From Kitasatospora sp. CB01950 (GTDB lineage Bacteria; Actinomycetota; Actinomycetes; Streptomycetales; Streptomycetaceae), in the NCBI RefSeq assembly GCF_001905465.1, contig NZ_LISX01000013.1, positions 33,309-97,308 of the forward strand: a stretch of 64,000 nt of DNA, written 5' to 3'. Both the position numbers and the translations under genes were made by a program. This document shows, piece after piece, positions 32,980 to 40,769 of this stretch (position 1 is the first letter of the stretch; every line of letters starts with the position of its first letter). The notes below the pieces were generated by a model. That model saw only the letters and a list, made by a program, of their open reading frames with translations, searched no databases and had not been told where the DNA came from.

Positions 32980-34194
32980 TCAGTGGCTGCTGCCGGCGGG
33001 TGCCGGAGCGGGTCGGTGGTCGGTGCCGGGGGTGGCGGTGGTGCGCAGGATGCCCGCGGTGGCGGCGGTGGCCGCGCACATCAGGGTGAGCAGCAGGAAG
33101 GCGTGGTTGAGGGCGGTGAGGCGGGTGAGCCAGCCGATGACGGCGGGGCCGGCGAGCATGCCGAGGTAGCCGAGTCCGGCGACGCGGGAGACGTTGGCCC
33201 CGGCAGCGGCGGGGTCGGCGTGGCCGGCGGCGCTGAACAGTTGGGGGACGCAGCCGGACAGGCCGAGGCCGAACAGCGCCCATCCGGCGAAGGCCGCCCA
33301 CACCCAGGGGGTCAGCGCGACGAGGGTGATGCCGACGGCGGCGGTGAGCGCGCCGTGGCGCAGGACGGCCATGGAGCCGTGGCGGGTCACGATCCGGTCG
33401 GTGAGCAGGCGTCCGGTGGTCATCGCGGCGGCGTAGGTGCCGTAGGCGAACGCGGCGGTGCCGGCGGGCGCGCCGAGGACGTCCTTGAGATGCAGGGCGC
33501 TCCAGTCGTTGGCCGCGCCCTCGCACAGCATGACCAGCAGGGCCAGTACGGCGAGCACCCGGATCTGCCGGCGGGCGCCGCTCCCGGCGGCGGGCACCGG
33601 GGCCTCGGTCGCGGGCCCGTCCTCGCCGGAGGGCGCGGTGCCGGGCAGCAGGCTGCGCGCGGTCAGCAGCGCGACGGCGAGGCCCGCGGCGCCGAGGCCG
33701 GCGAGGGTGGCGGCCGGGCCCAGGCCGGCGGCGCCGGCCGCGGCGGCGGCCAGCGCGGCGATCACGCCGCCGACCGAGAAGGTGGCGTGGAAGCCGGACA
33801 TGACGGGCCGTCCGTAGGCCTTCTCCACGTGGACGGCGTGAGCGTTCATGCTCACGTCCAGGCTGCCGTTGGCGAACCCGAAGACCACCAGTGCGCCGGC
33901 CAGCGTCCACGGGTTCGGCGCGAGGCCGGGCAGCACCAGCGACGCGGCGCACACGGCGCCCGAGGCGGGGACGACGGTGCGGGCGCCGAGGCGGTCGGTC
34001 AGCCGGCCGGCCACCCGCATGCCGGCGAACGCGCCGAGGCCGAGCAGCACCAGCAGGCCGCCGAGCGCGGCGTGGCCGATGCCGACCCGGGTCTCGACGG
34101 CGGGGATGTGCACCACCCAGGCGCCCATCAGGGTGCCGCACAGGACGAAATAGACGTAGGTCGCGACGCGGGCGGCCTGGAGCGAGTGTTTCAT
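32980..34194 (-). CDS. MFS transporter (FucP/YbjJ-like)
   Basis: The 404-residue product has 12 predicted membrane helices. It begins MKHSLQAARVATYVYFVLCG, and loop 2-3 carries RVAGRLTDRLGARTV. The helix 4-5 region GFANGSLDVSMNAHAVHVEK resembles YbjJ/FucP-type transporters of sugars or inner-membrane export. The ATG at 34194 starts just before helix 1. The gene diverges from a DeoR regulator at 34285, so transport of a sugar derivative controlled by that regulator is likely. Confidence 0.9.
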   Translation of the reverse strand: MKHSLQAARVATYVYFVLCGTLMGAWVVHIPAVETRVGIGHAALGGLLVLLGLGAFAGMRVAGRLTDRLGARTVVPASGAVCAASLVLPGLAPNPWTLAGALVVFGFANGSLDVSMNAHAVHVEKAYGRPVMSGFHATFSVGGVIAALAAAAAGAAGLGPAATLAGLGAAGLAVALLTARSLLPGTAPSGEDGPATEAPVPAAGSGARRQIRVLAVLALLVMLCEGAANDWSALHLKDVLGAPAGTAAFAYGTYAAAMTTGRLLTDRIVTRHGSMAVLRHGALTAAVGITLVALTPWVWAAFAGWALFGLGLSGCVPQLFSAAGHADPAAAGANVSRVAGLGYLGMLAGPAVIGWLTRLTALNHAFLLLTLMCAATAATAGILRTTATPGTDHRPAPAPAGSSH

Positions 34195-34209
34195 GCCACC
34201 GACCATAAT

Positions 34210-34246
34210 GAACATTCTCCGTGTTCGAAAGCTCATAGATCGAACA
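34210..34246. promoter_or_regulatory. DeoR-type operator half-sites
   Basis: GAACA at 34210, TGTTCGA at 34222-34228 and its complement TCGAACA at 34240-34246 lie between divergent MFS and DeoR starts. The last two form a 7-base inverted repeat with 11-base spacing; the first two form another. Confidence 0.65.
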
Positions 34247-34284
34247 GCTTGCCTGTGCGTTGCGGGGTGCGGTTCAATCTCGGT

Positions 34285-35046
34285 ATGAACACCGCGGAGC
34301 GCCACACCCTGATCGCCCAGGCCGTCCGGGACGCGGGCAGCGCCACCGTCCTCGAACTCGCCGAGCTGACCGGCGCGTCCGAGATGACCGTCCGGCGCGA
34401 CCTCGACGCGCTCGCCGCCCAGGGAGCCCTGGAACGCTTTCGCGGCGGGGCGCGCACCCTGCTGCTGCGCGGCGAGGAACCGCCGTTCGCGCTGCGCGCC
34501 CGCGAGGCCGTCGACGCCAAGCGCCGCATCGCCGCCGCGGTCTGCGCTCTCGTCGCCGACGGCGAGACCGTGCTCCTCGACAGCGGCACCACCTGCGTGG
34601 AGGTCGCCCGCCTGCTGCGCGAACGCCCCGTCACCGTGATGCCGCTGTCGCTGCCGGCCGTCCACGTCTTCGGCGACACTCCCGGACCGGCCACCCTGCT
34701 CGTTCCCGGCGGGCAGCCGCGCGCCACCGAAGGCGCGCTGACCGGCCCCCTCGCCCTCGCCTCGATCTCCGCCCTGCGCTTCGACACCGTCGTCCTCGGC
34801 TGCTGCGGCCTCAGCGCCGCCGACGGGCTGACCGCCTACGACCTCGACGACGCCACCGTGAAGAAGGCTGCCATGGCCGCCGCCCGCCGGACGATCGTGG
34901 CCGCCGACAGCGGCAAGCTCGGCCGTACCGCCTTCGCCCACGTCGCTCCCGCCGGACTCCTGCACACCGTCGTCACCGACGCCGCCGCCCCCGCCGACGA
35001 GATCGCCGCACTCGAAGCGGCGGGCGCGACCGTCGCCCGCGTCTGA
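34285..35046 (+). CDS. DeoR/GlpR family transcriptional regulator
   Basis: A 253-residue DeoR-type repressor. The N-terminal winged helix is complete (VLELAELTGASEMTVRRDLD, ALERFRGGARTL), and the C-terminal sugar-phosphate domain shows GETVLLDSGTTCVEVARLL, then DTVVLGCCGLSAADGLTAYD and IVAADSGKLGRTAFAHVAP, the isomerase-like phosphate-binding loops. Such regulators respond to phosphorylated sugars. The ATG at 34285 is 90 bases from the divergent MFS gene, with operator-like repeats between them. Confidence 0.93.
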   Translation: MNTAERHTLIAQAVRDAGSATVLELAELTGASEMTVRRDLDALAAQGALERFRGGARTLLLRGEEPPFALRAREAVDAKRRIAAAVCALVADGETVLLDSGTTCVEVARLLRERPVTVMPLSLPAVHVFGDTPGPATLLVPGGQPRATEGALTGPLALASISALRFDTVVLGCCGLSAADGLTAYDLDDATVKKAAMAAARRTIVAADSGKLGRTAFAHVAPAGLLHTVVTDAAAPADEIAALEAAGATVARV

Positions 35047-35116
35047 GCCCGCTGTCGGGTCGACGGGATGTCAGTGCCGGGTGCTTGGGTCTGCGGGACG
35101 GAGAGGAGGCGCCGGG

Positions 35117-35608
35117 ATGGCGTGTCGAGGTGTGCTGTTCGCGTTGACGGAGGCCGAGCGGGCGCGGTTGCTGGCGTGCGGCGGGGACGAGGGCGTGCTG
35201 GCGCTGGTGGGGGAGGTGGAGGAGGCCTGGGACGAGCCGTGGGTGTGCGAGGTGGACAAGGCGTGGGACGCGCTGCACCGGTGTCTGACGGACGGGCGGC
35301 TGGAGTTCGGGAACGGGGAGTTCCCGCTGTCGCACGTCATTCTGGGCGGGCGGCCGCTGTACGACGGCGAGGACTACGTGGTCTGCTACGTGGACCCGGG
35401 CGAGGTGCGGGCGGTGGCGGCGGCGCTGGAGCAGGTCGACGAGGGACGACTGCGGAAGCGGTACGCGGAGCTGGATTTCGAGGACTACGAGGGGGCCCGG
35501 GGCGAGGAGGACCTCGGGTACACGGTGGGCTTCCTGCCGGAGCTTCAGGAGTTCTACCGGCGCGCGGCCGAGGACGGGCGGGCCGTGGTGTTCACCGTCG
35601 ACCAGTGA
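35117..35608 (+). CDS. DUF1877 (YfbM-like) protein
   Basis: The 163-residue protein follows the DUF1877 pattern: an N-terminal MACRGVLFALTEAERARLLA, EVDKAWDALHRCLTDGR, PLSHVILGGRPLY and YVVCYVDPGEVRAVAAALEQ, ending with LPELQEFYRRAAEDGRAVVF. The family, including E. coli YfbM, has no known function and often occurs near toxin-immunity loci. ATG at 35117 with GGAGG about ten bases upstream. Confidence 0.9.
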   Translation: MACRGVLFALTEAERARLLACGGDEGVLALVGEVEEAWDEPWVCEVDKAWDALHRCLTDGRLEFGNGEFPLSHVILGGRPLYDGEDYVVCYVDPGEVRAVAAALEQVDEGRLRKRYAELDFEDYEGARGEEDLGYTVGFLPELQEFYRRAAEDGRAVVFTVDQ

Positions 35609-35735
35609 ATCAGCGGCCTTCACGATTTTGCCATCAGATGATCATTCGTTTGCCGGGGCAATGACCACGGGCGGACCACCTGAACGGATCGGATGTGCTT
35701 CGCACACCGGCCATTCAGCGAAAGGCGCCCGTCCG

Positions 35736-37373
35736 ATGAGCAGCAGTGCCCACCGTCCCACGCCCGACCAGCAGTTGCGTGCCGCCGCGGCCCGGCTCGA
35801 CCGGCGGCGGTTCCTGACCGTCACCTCGGCCGCCGCCGCGCTCGCGTTCGGCGTCAACCTGCCGAGCGCGCACGCGGAGGCGAACGAACTCGCGCCGCGC
35901 ACCCTCACCGAGAACCCGTTCACCCTCGGCGTCGCCTCCGGTGACCCGCTGCCGGACGCGGTGGTGCTGTGGACCCGGCTCGCGCCGCGCCCGCTGGAGC
36001 CGGGCGTCGGACTGCCGCCGGCCGGGAACATCCGGGTCGGCTGGGAGGTCGCCCGGGACGAGCGGTTCCGCCGCGTCGAGCGGCGCGGCACCGCGCGGGC
36101 GCACGCCGAGTTCAACTGGTCGGTGCACGTGGACGTGGACGGACTGGAGGCGGGCCGCGCCTACTGGTACCGGTTCACCGTCGGCCAGTGGAGCAGCCCC
36201 GTCGCCCGCACCCGCACCGCGCCCTCGCACGGCCGCAAGCTGGACAGTACGAAGATCGGGCTGGTGTCCTGCCAGGCGTACGAGGACGGCTACTTCACCG
36301 CCTACCGCCACCTCGCCGACGAGGACCTGGACGCGGTGTTCCACGTCGGCGACTACATCTACGAGTACGGCATCGACTCCGTCGGCGGCGACCGCCGGTA
36401 CACCGACCGCGTGCTGCCCGCCGCGCTCGGCCACGAGACCACCACGCTGGAGGACTACCGGCTGCGGTACTCGCTGTACAAGACCGACCCCGACCTGCAG
36501 GCCGCGCACGCCGCCCACCCCTGGTACGTCACCTGGGACGACCACGAGGTCGAGAACAACTACGCCAACGGCATCCCCGAGAAGAACCAGGACCCGGCGC
36601 CGTTCGTCGCCCGCCGGGCCGCCGCCTACCGCGCCTACTGGGAGAACCAGCCGCTGCGGATGCCGAAGCCCAACGGCACCGAGCTGACCCTCTACCGCCG
36701 GTTCCAGTACGGGCAGTTGGCGCAGTTCGACATCCTCGACACCCGCCAGTACCGCGACGACCAGGCCAACGGCGACGGCTGGCAGTACCCCACCCCCGAG
36801 TCCGCGGACCCGAAGCGCACCCTGATGGGCGCCACCCAGGAACGCTGGTTCGCCGACGGCCTGCGCCGCTCCAAGGCGGTGTGGAACGTGGTGCCGCAGC
36901 AGGTGGTGTTCTCCCGCCGCAAGAACACCACCGCCGCCAGCTCCAAGCTGTCGATGGACGCCTGGGACGGCTACCCGGCCGCCCGCGAGCGCTTCCTGAC
37001 CGCCGTCGAGCAGGCCGGCGTCAAGAACCTGGTGCTGCTCACCGGCGACGTCCACGTCGCCTACGCGCTCGACGTCAAGCGCGACTTCGACGACCCGAAC
37101 TCCCGTACTGTCGGCGTCGAGTTCGTCGGGACCTCGATCAGCAGCGACGGCGACGGCGAGGCCCACCCGTCCAACTGGGCCACCCTGACCGCCGCCAACC
37201 CGCACATGAAGTTCTACGACGGGCGGCGCGGCTACACCGTGGTCACCCTCGACCGGCACCACGCCCGCGCCGACTACCGCGCCGTCAGCCACATCACCCG
37301 CCCCGACGGCACGCTGCTCACCGCCGCCTCCTTCGTCACCGAAGCCGGCAACCCGGGCGTCAAGCCCGCCTGA
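35736..37373 (+). CDS. phoD: Tat-exported alkaline phosphatase D
   Basis: PhoD removes phosphate from phosphodiesters and monoesters outside the cell. The 545-residue protein starts with a twin-arginine signal (LDRRRFLTVTSAAAALAFG). The mature enzyme has the PhoD N-terminal beta domain (NPFTLGVASGDPLPDAVVLW) and the metallophosphatase domain with VFHVGDYIYEYG, YVTWDDHEVENNY and VLLTGDVHVAYAL supplying the metal ligands (Asp, Asn, His). The ATG at 35736 has a GAAAGG site. Upstream I see no clear PHO box (GTTCACC-like repeats), so phosphate control by PhoP is not shown. Converges on the TetR gene. Confidence 0.95.
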   Translation: MSSSAHRPTPDQQLRAAAARLDRRRFLTVTSAAAALAFGVNLPSAHAEANELAPRTLTENPFTLGVASGDPLPDAVVLWTRLAPRPLEPGVGLPPAGNIRVGWEVARDERFRRVERRGTARAHAEFNWSVHVDVDGLEAGRAYWYRFTVGQWSSPVARTRTAPSHGRKLDSTKIGLVSCQAYEDGYFTAYRHLADEDLDAVFHVGDYIYEYGIDSVGGDRRYTDRVLPAALGHETTTLEDYRLRYSLYKTDPDLQAAHAAHPWYVTWDDHEVENNYANGIPEKNQDPAPFVARRAAAYRAYWENQPLRMPKPNGTELTLYRRFQYGQLAQFDILDTRQYRDDQANGDGWQYPTPESADPKRTLMGATQERWFADGLRRSKAVWNVVPQQVVFSRRKNTTAASSKLSMDAWDGYPAARERFLTAVEQAGVKNLVLLTGDVHVAYALDVKRDFDDPNSRTVGVEFVGTSISSDGDGEAHPSNWATLTAANPHMKFYDGRRGYTVVTLDRHHARADYRAVSHITRPDGTLLTAASFVTEAGNPGVKPA

Positions 37374-37432
37374 TCCCTGCACCCCTGACGGCCCGTCGGA
37401 CGCCCCCAGCGGCGCCGGCGGGTCCGTCGGGT

Positions 37433-38083
37433 TCAGGGCGCGGTGTGCGGGAAGCGGTGGAGGAAGGTTTCGGCGAGGAACCGGGCCATCGCGGTGAGGC
37501 GTTCGGGCGGGTAGTGGTCGGGGTCGCCGAGGACGAGTCGGCCGCCCTCCTCGAGTGCCGCCAGCAGAACGCGGATCAGCAGCTCGATGTCGAGGTCGGC
37601 GGCGTCGGGGGAGTCGCGGAGGAACCAGCGGATCGCCTGGGCGAACTGCTCCCGGACCAGCGCGTCGCTGCGCTCCTTGTACCGGCGCACGGCGGGCGGT
37701 GAACCGTCCACCGGGAGCAGGATCGCGCGCCAGCGGCTCGGGGCGCCGACCACCGCGTCGTAGTAGCCGCGGGCGACGCCGGTGAAGACCTCGACCGGGT
37801 CCGCTCCGTTCAGGTCGTCCGGCAGGGTGGCCGCCATCTGGGCCCGGGCCCGCCGGCCCTCGCGTTCGAGCAGGGCGCGCAGCAGGTGGTCCGCGTCGGT
37901 GAACTGCCCGTAGACCACGGGCCGGGTGACCTGGGCGGCCCTGGCGACGGCATCCACCGAGACGGCTGCCACGCCGTCGCGGTTGATGATCTCCAGTGCC
38001 GTGTCCAGGAGTTGCTCCCGCCGTTCGGCGGGGGCCATCCGCGGGGCGTACGGGCGCTTCGCGGGTGTGCGGGGGCGAGCCAT
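37433..38083 (-). CDS. TetR/AcrR family regulator
   Basis: This is a 216-residue TetR regulator with the DNA-binding domain at residues 18-65 (RREQLLDTALEIINRDGVAA, then VDAVARAAQVTRPVVYGQFT). The ligand domain contains a conserved GAPSRWRAILLPVDGSPPAV segment seen in many actinobacterial TetRs of unknown ligand. It diverges from the thioesterase gene at 38251, and the AGCTACA/TGTAGCT palindrome lies 30 bases in front of its start. Confidence 0.92.
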   Translation of the reverse strand: MARPRTPAKRPYAPRMAPAERREQLLDTALEIINRDGVAAVSVDAVARAAQVTRPVVYGQFTDADHLLRALLEREGRRARAQMAATLPDDLNGADPVEVFTGVARGYYDAVVGAPSRWRAILLPVDGSPPAVRRYKERSDALVREQFAQAIRWFLRDSPDAADLDIELLIRVLLAALEEGGRLVLGDPDHYPPERLTAMARFLAETFLHRFPHTAP

Positions 38084-38112
38084 GGCACCAGCCTATCGTG
38101 CCGCCTTGTGAA

Positions 38113-38130
38113 AGCTACACAACTGTAGCT
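38113..38130. promoter_or_regulatory. TetR operator AGCTACA-N4-TGTAGCT
   Basis: A perfect 7-base inverted repeat around CAAC, between the divergent TetR (38083) and thioesterase (38251) starts; a further AGCTACAG half follows at 38127. Confidence 0.8.
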
Positions 38131-38250
38131 ACAGTCCTGAAGCAATTGCCCCGCGGCTTTCGGGGCATCCTGGCGGCCCGTCGGGAGGACCGGCGCGCAC
38201 GAGCCCTCCGAGACCCGCCGGCCGCACCCGCCCCTGCCGAAAGGAACGCC

Positions 38251-38703
38251 ATGACAGGCCAGACGCTCCCGTTCAACCCGCCCCAGGACCTCGTCGACCG
38301 CCTCGCCGGCCCCGGTGCCGACCCCGACCTCATCCCGCTCGGCCACCTCGCCGAACGGCTCGGCATCCGCATCCTCGAAGCCACCCCGGACCGGGTCGTG
38401 GGCGTCATGCCGGTCGAGGGCAACGAGCAGCCGTACGGCCTGCTGCACGGCGGCGCCTCGGCGGCACTCGCGGAGTCCCTCGGTTCGATCGGCGCAGCCC
38501 TCCACGCCGGGCCCGGCCGGTACGCGGTCGGCGTCGACCTCAACGCCACCCACCACCGGCCGGCCACCTCCGGCCACGTCACCGGCGTCGCGACCGCCGT
38601 CTTCCGGGGCCGGACCGCAGCCACCTACGAGATCGCCATCAGCGACGAGACCGGGAAGCGCATCAGCAGCTGCCGCCTGACCTGCATGCTGCGCGACGCC
38701 TGA
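38251..38703 (+). CDS. PaaI family hotdog thioesterase
   Basis: A 150-residue hotdog-fold thioesterase. The sequence MPVEGNEQPYGLLHGGASAA contains the conserved HGG-A helix start with catalytic candidates Asn and Glu, followed by LAESLGSIGAALHAG, VGVDLNATHHRPATSGHVTG and GKRISSCRLTCMLRD. PaaI-type enzymes hydrolyse aromatic or acyl-CoA thioesters. An AAGGA site precedes the ATG at 38251. The TetR operator upstream points to induction by a CoA ester or related metabolite. Confidence 0.92.
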   Translation: MTGQTLPFNPPQDLVDRLAGPGADPDLIPLGHLAERLGIRILEATPDRVVGVMPVEGNEQPYGLLHGGASAALAESLGSIGAALHAGPGRYAVGVDLNATHHRPATSGHVTGVATAVFRGRTAATYEIAISDETGKRISSCRLTCMLRDA

Positions 38704-38816
38704 TCCCTGGAGTCAGCGGGCAGGTCGGCGCAGGTCGGCGCGGCTCGGCCGGCGGCACCCGGCGGCGGCCCGCCCGGAGCCGGAGGCGTTCGCGGTCAGG
38801 CCGAGGGCGTTCGCGG

Positions 38817-39593
38817 TCAGGCGCCGTAGCGGCGGCGGCGGACCGCGTAGGCGCGGACCGCGCGCAGGAAGTCCAGCTCGCGGAAGGCCGGCCAGTAGGC
38901 CTCGCAGAAGTACAGCTCCGCGTAGGCGCTCTGCCAGAGCAGGAAGTTGGACATCCGCTGCTCGCCGCTGGTGCGGATCACCAGGTCCGGGTCCGGCCGG
39001 CCCGCGGTGTACAGGTGGCGGGCGACGGACTCGGCGGTCAGCGCGTCCGCGATCTCCCGGACCGAGCGGCCGGCGTCCGCCTGCTCGTGCAGCAAGTCCC
39101 GTACCGCGTCCACGAGTTCCTGCCGACCGCCGTAGCCGACCGCGAGGGTCAGCTGGGCGCCCGTCGGGCAGTCCGCGGTTGCCTCCGCCGCGTGCTTCAG
39201 GGCGCGGGCCGTGGAGTCCGGCAGGGTGTCCAGGTCGCCCGCCAGGTGCACCTGCCAGCGCGGGCGGGGGACGGTCAGGTGGGCGGTCAGGACCTCCTCG
39301 ATCACCCGCATCAGGTAGCCGATCTCGTCGTCCCCGCGCCGCTGCAGGTTCTCCGCCGAGCACACGAACACCGTCACGTGCCGCACCCCCAGCGCCTCGC
39401 ACCAGCCCAGCACCGAGCCCACGTGCTGCGCGCCGAAGCGGTGGCCGAGACGGGTGTCCGCCAGGCCGCGTTCGCGGGCCCAGCGGCGGTTGCCGTCCAT
39501 GATCAGGCCGATGTGGCGGGGCAGTTCGGCGCCGGCCAGGCGGCGGCGCAGGCGGCGGGTGTACAGCGCGTACAGCGGTGCGGCGAGGCGCAT
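38817..39593 (-). CDS. uppS: cis-prenyltransferase (isoprenyl diphosphate synthase)
   Basis: The 258-residue enzyme condenses isopentenyl diphosphate units in cis. HIGLIMDGNRRWARERGLAD carries the catalytic Asp33 and the P-loop-like GNRRWA motif, VFVCSAENLQRRGDDEI follows, and the C-terminal RTSGEQRMSNFLLWQSAYAE with LYF completes the substrate site. Similar Streptomyces copies are called undecaprenyl diphosphate synthase or short-chain (Z)-farnesyl synthase; chain length cannot be told from sequence alone. The ATG at 39593 (MRLAAPLYALY) fits the family better than the one at 39653. It diverges from the PadR-like fusion. Confidence 0.92.
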   Translation of the reverse strand: MRLAAPLYALYTRRLRRRLAGAELPRHIGLIMDGNRRWARERGLADTRLGHRFGAQHVGSVLGWCEALGVRHVTVFVCSAENLQRRGDDEIGYLMRVIEEVLTAHLTVPRPRWQVHLAGDLDTLPDSTARALKHAAEATADCPTGAQLTLAVGYGGRQELVDAVRDLLHEQADAGRSVREIADALTAESVARHLYTAGRPDPDLVIRTSGEQRMSNFLLWQSAYAELYFCEAYWPAFRELDFLRAVRAYAVRRRRYGA

Positions 39594-39642
39594 GTGACGG
39601 CCCTTCGACGGTCGGTGGGCGGCGGTGCATACTGGAACATGA

Positions 39643-39663
39643 ATAGCACGCACCGCGTGTTAT
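39643..39663. promoter_or_regulatory. near-palindromic operator before the PadR-like fusion gene
   Basis: ATAGCACGC and GCGTGTTAT flank ACC, with one mismatch between arms, 22 bases before the GTG at 39686 and in the spacer shared with the prenyltransferase gene. Likely bound by the fused winged-helix domain. Confidence 0.65.
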
Positions 39664-39685
39664 CGGGAACCGGAACGGGAGCCAG

Positions 39686-40714
39686 GTGCGCACCAACGAC
39701 GCCCAGATGCTGGTGCTGAACGCACTCGCCGACGGCCCGCTGCACGGGTACGCCGTCAACACCGCCATCGAGCGGACCACCGGCGCCCGGCTCGGCCGCG
39801 GCAGCCTCTCCAGCGCCCTCGCCCGGCTGCGCGACAAAGGCCTGATCGCCTACCTGGACGGCGACGGCCGACGCCGCCCGATCCGGCTCACCGACGACGG
39901 ACGGGCCACGCTGACACGGGAGTTGGGCGCCCTCGCCGAGGTCGCCGAACGGCTCTTCGAGACCGTCGTCCCCGACCGGATCGCCTACCAGGAACGGCTT
40001 GCCGCCACCGACCAGGTCCGCGCCTACAAGCAGACCCTGCTGGACGCCCTGGACGCCCGCCCCGGACAGCTCGTGCTCGACTGGGGCTGCGGCCCCGGCA
40101 CCGACCTGGACGCCCTGGCCCGCGCCGTCACCGCCCGCGGCCGCGTCCTCGGCATCGACCACGACCCGGCGATGGTCCGGCAGGCCGCCGCGACCACGCC
40201 GGCCCGGGTGCTGCACGCCGACGTGCACGCCCTGCCGCTCGCCGCCGGCAGCGCGGACCGGATCCGCACCGACCGGCTGCTGCAGCACCTCGCCGACGTC
40301 CCCCGGGCCCTCGCCGAGGCCCACCGGGTGCTGCGCCCCGGCGGCCGGCTGGCCGCCGCCGAACCCGACTGGGACACCCTGGCCGTCGACCACCCCGACC
40401 TCGGCATCGCCCGCGCCTGGACCAGACACCTCGCCGACCGGATCGTCCGCAACCCGGTGATCGGGCGCCAACTGCCGCGCCTCCTCGGGGAGTCGGGCTT
40501 CGAGGTGCGCGCGGTCGCGCCCGTCACCTCGGTGTACCGCGAGGTGCGGGCCGCCGACCAGCTGCTCGGGCTCCGGCGCAACACCGAACGGGCGGTCGCC
40601 GCAGGGTACTTGACGGCCGCACAGGCCGAGGAGTTCCTCGACCACCTCGCGCGCGGGCCGTTCCTGGCCACCGTCACCCTGCACGTGGTGACGGCCGAGA
40701 AGCCCCGGCAGTGA
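39686..40714 (+). CDS. PadR-like winged helix fused to SAM methyltransferase
   Basis: The 342-residue protein joins two domains. Residues 1-95 are a PadR-type winged helix (MLVLNALADGPLHGYAVNTA, GSLSSALARLRDKGLIAYLD, RPIRLTDDGRATLTRELGAL). Residues 115-340 are a class I methyltransferase with motif I QLVLDWGCGPGTDLDALARA, motif II GRVLGIDHDPAMVRQAAATT, and RVLRPGGRLAAAEPDWDTLA. Fusions of this type suggest a regulator whose activity depends on a methyl-transfer reaction or on SAM. The GTG at 39686 starts the winged helix. A near-palindrome lies just upstream, supporting autoregulation. Confidence 0.88.
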   Translation: MRTNDAQMLVLNALADGPLHGYAVNTAIERTTGARLGRGSLSSALARLRDKGLIAYLDGDGRRRPIRLTDDGRATLTRELGALAEVAERLFETVVPDRIAYQERLAATDQVRAYKQTLLDALDARPGQLVLDWGCGPGTDLDALARAVTARGRVLGIDHDPAMVRQAAATTPARVLHADVHALPLAAGSADRIRTDRLLQHLADVPRALAEAHRVLRPGGRLAAAEPDWDTLAVDHPDLGIARAWTRHLADRIVRNPVIGRQLPRLLGESGFEVRAVAPVTSVYREVRAADQLLGLRRNTERAVAAGYLTAAQAEEFLDHLARGPFLATVTLHVVTAEKPRQ

Positions 40715-40769
40715 GAGGAGACGGCCCCGCTCGGACGGGGAGCGGGGCAGCCTCGGTGCCGCTGCCGGG

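Noticed and set aside
32983..34260. Plus-strand frame upstream of DeoR
   Set aside because: Antisense to the MFS transporter. The DeoR protein starts at 34285, where the winged helix begins.
35609..35735. PHO box before phoD
   Set aside because: I looked for GTTCACC-like direct repeats and saw only a single GTTCACC within the end of the DUF1877 gene (35590 region), with no second unit at 11-base spacing.
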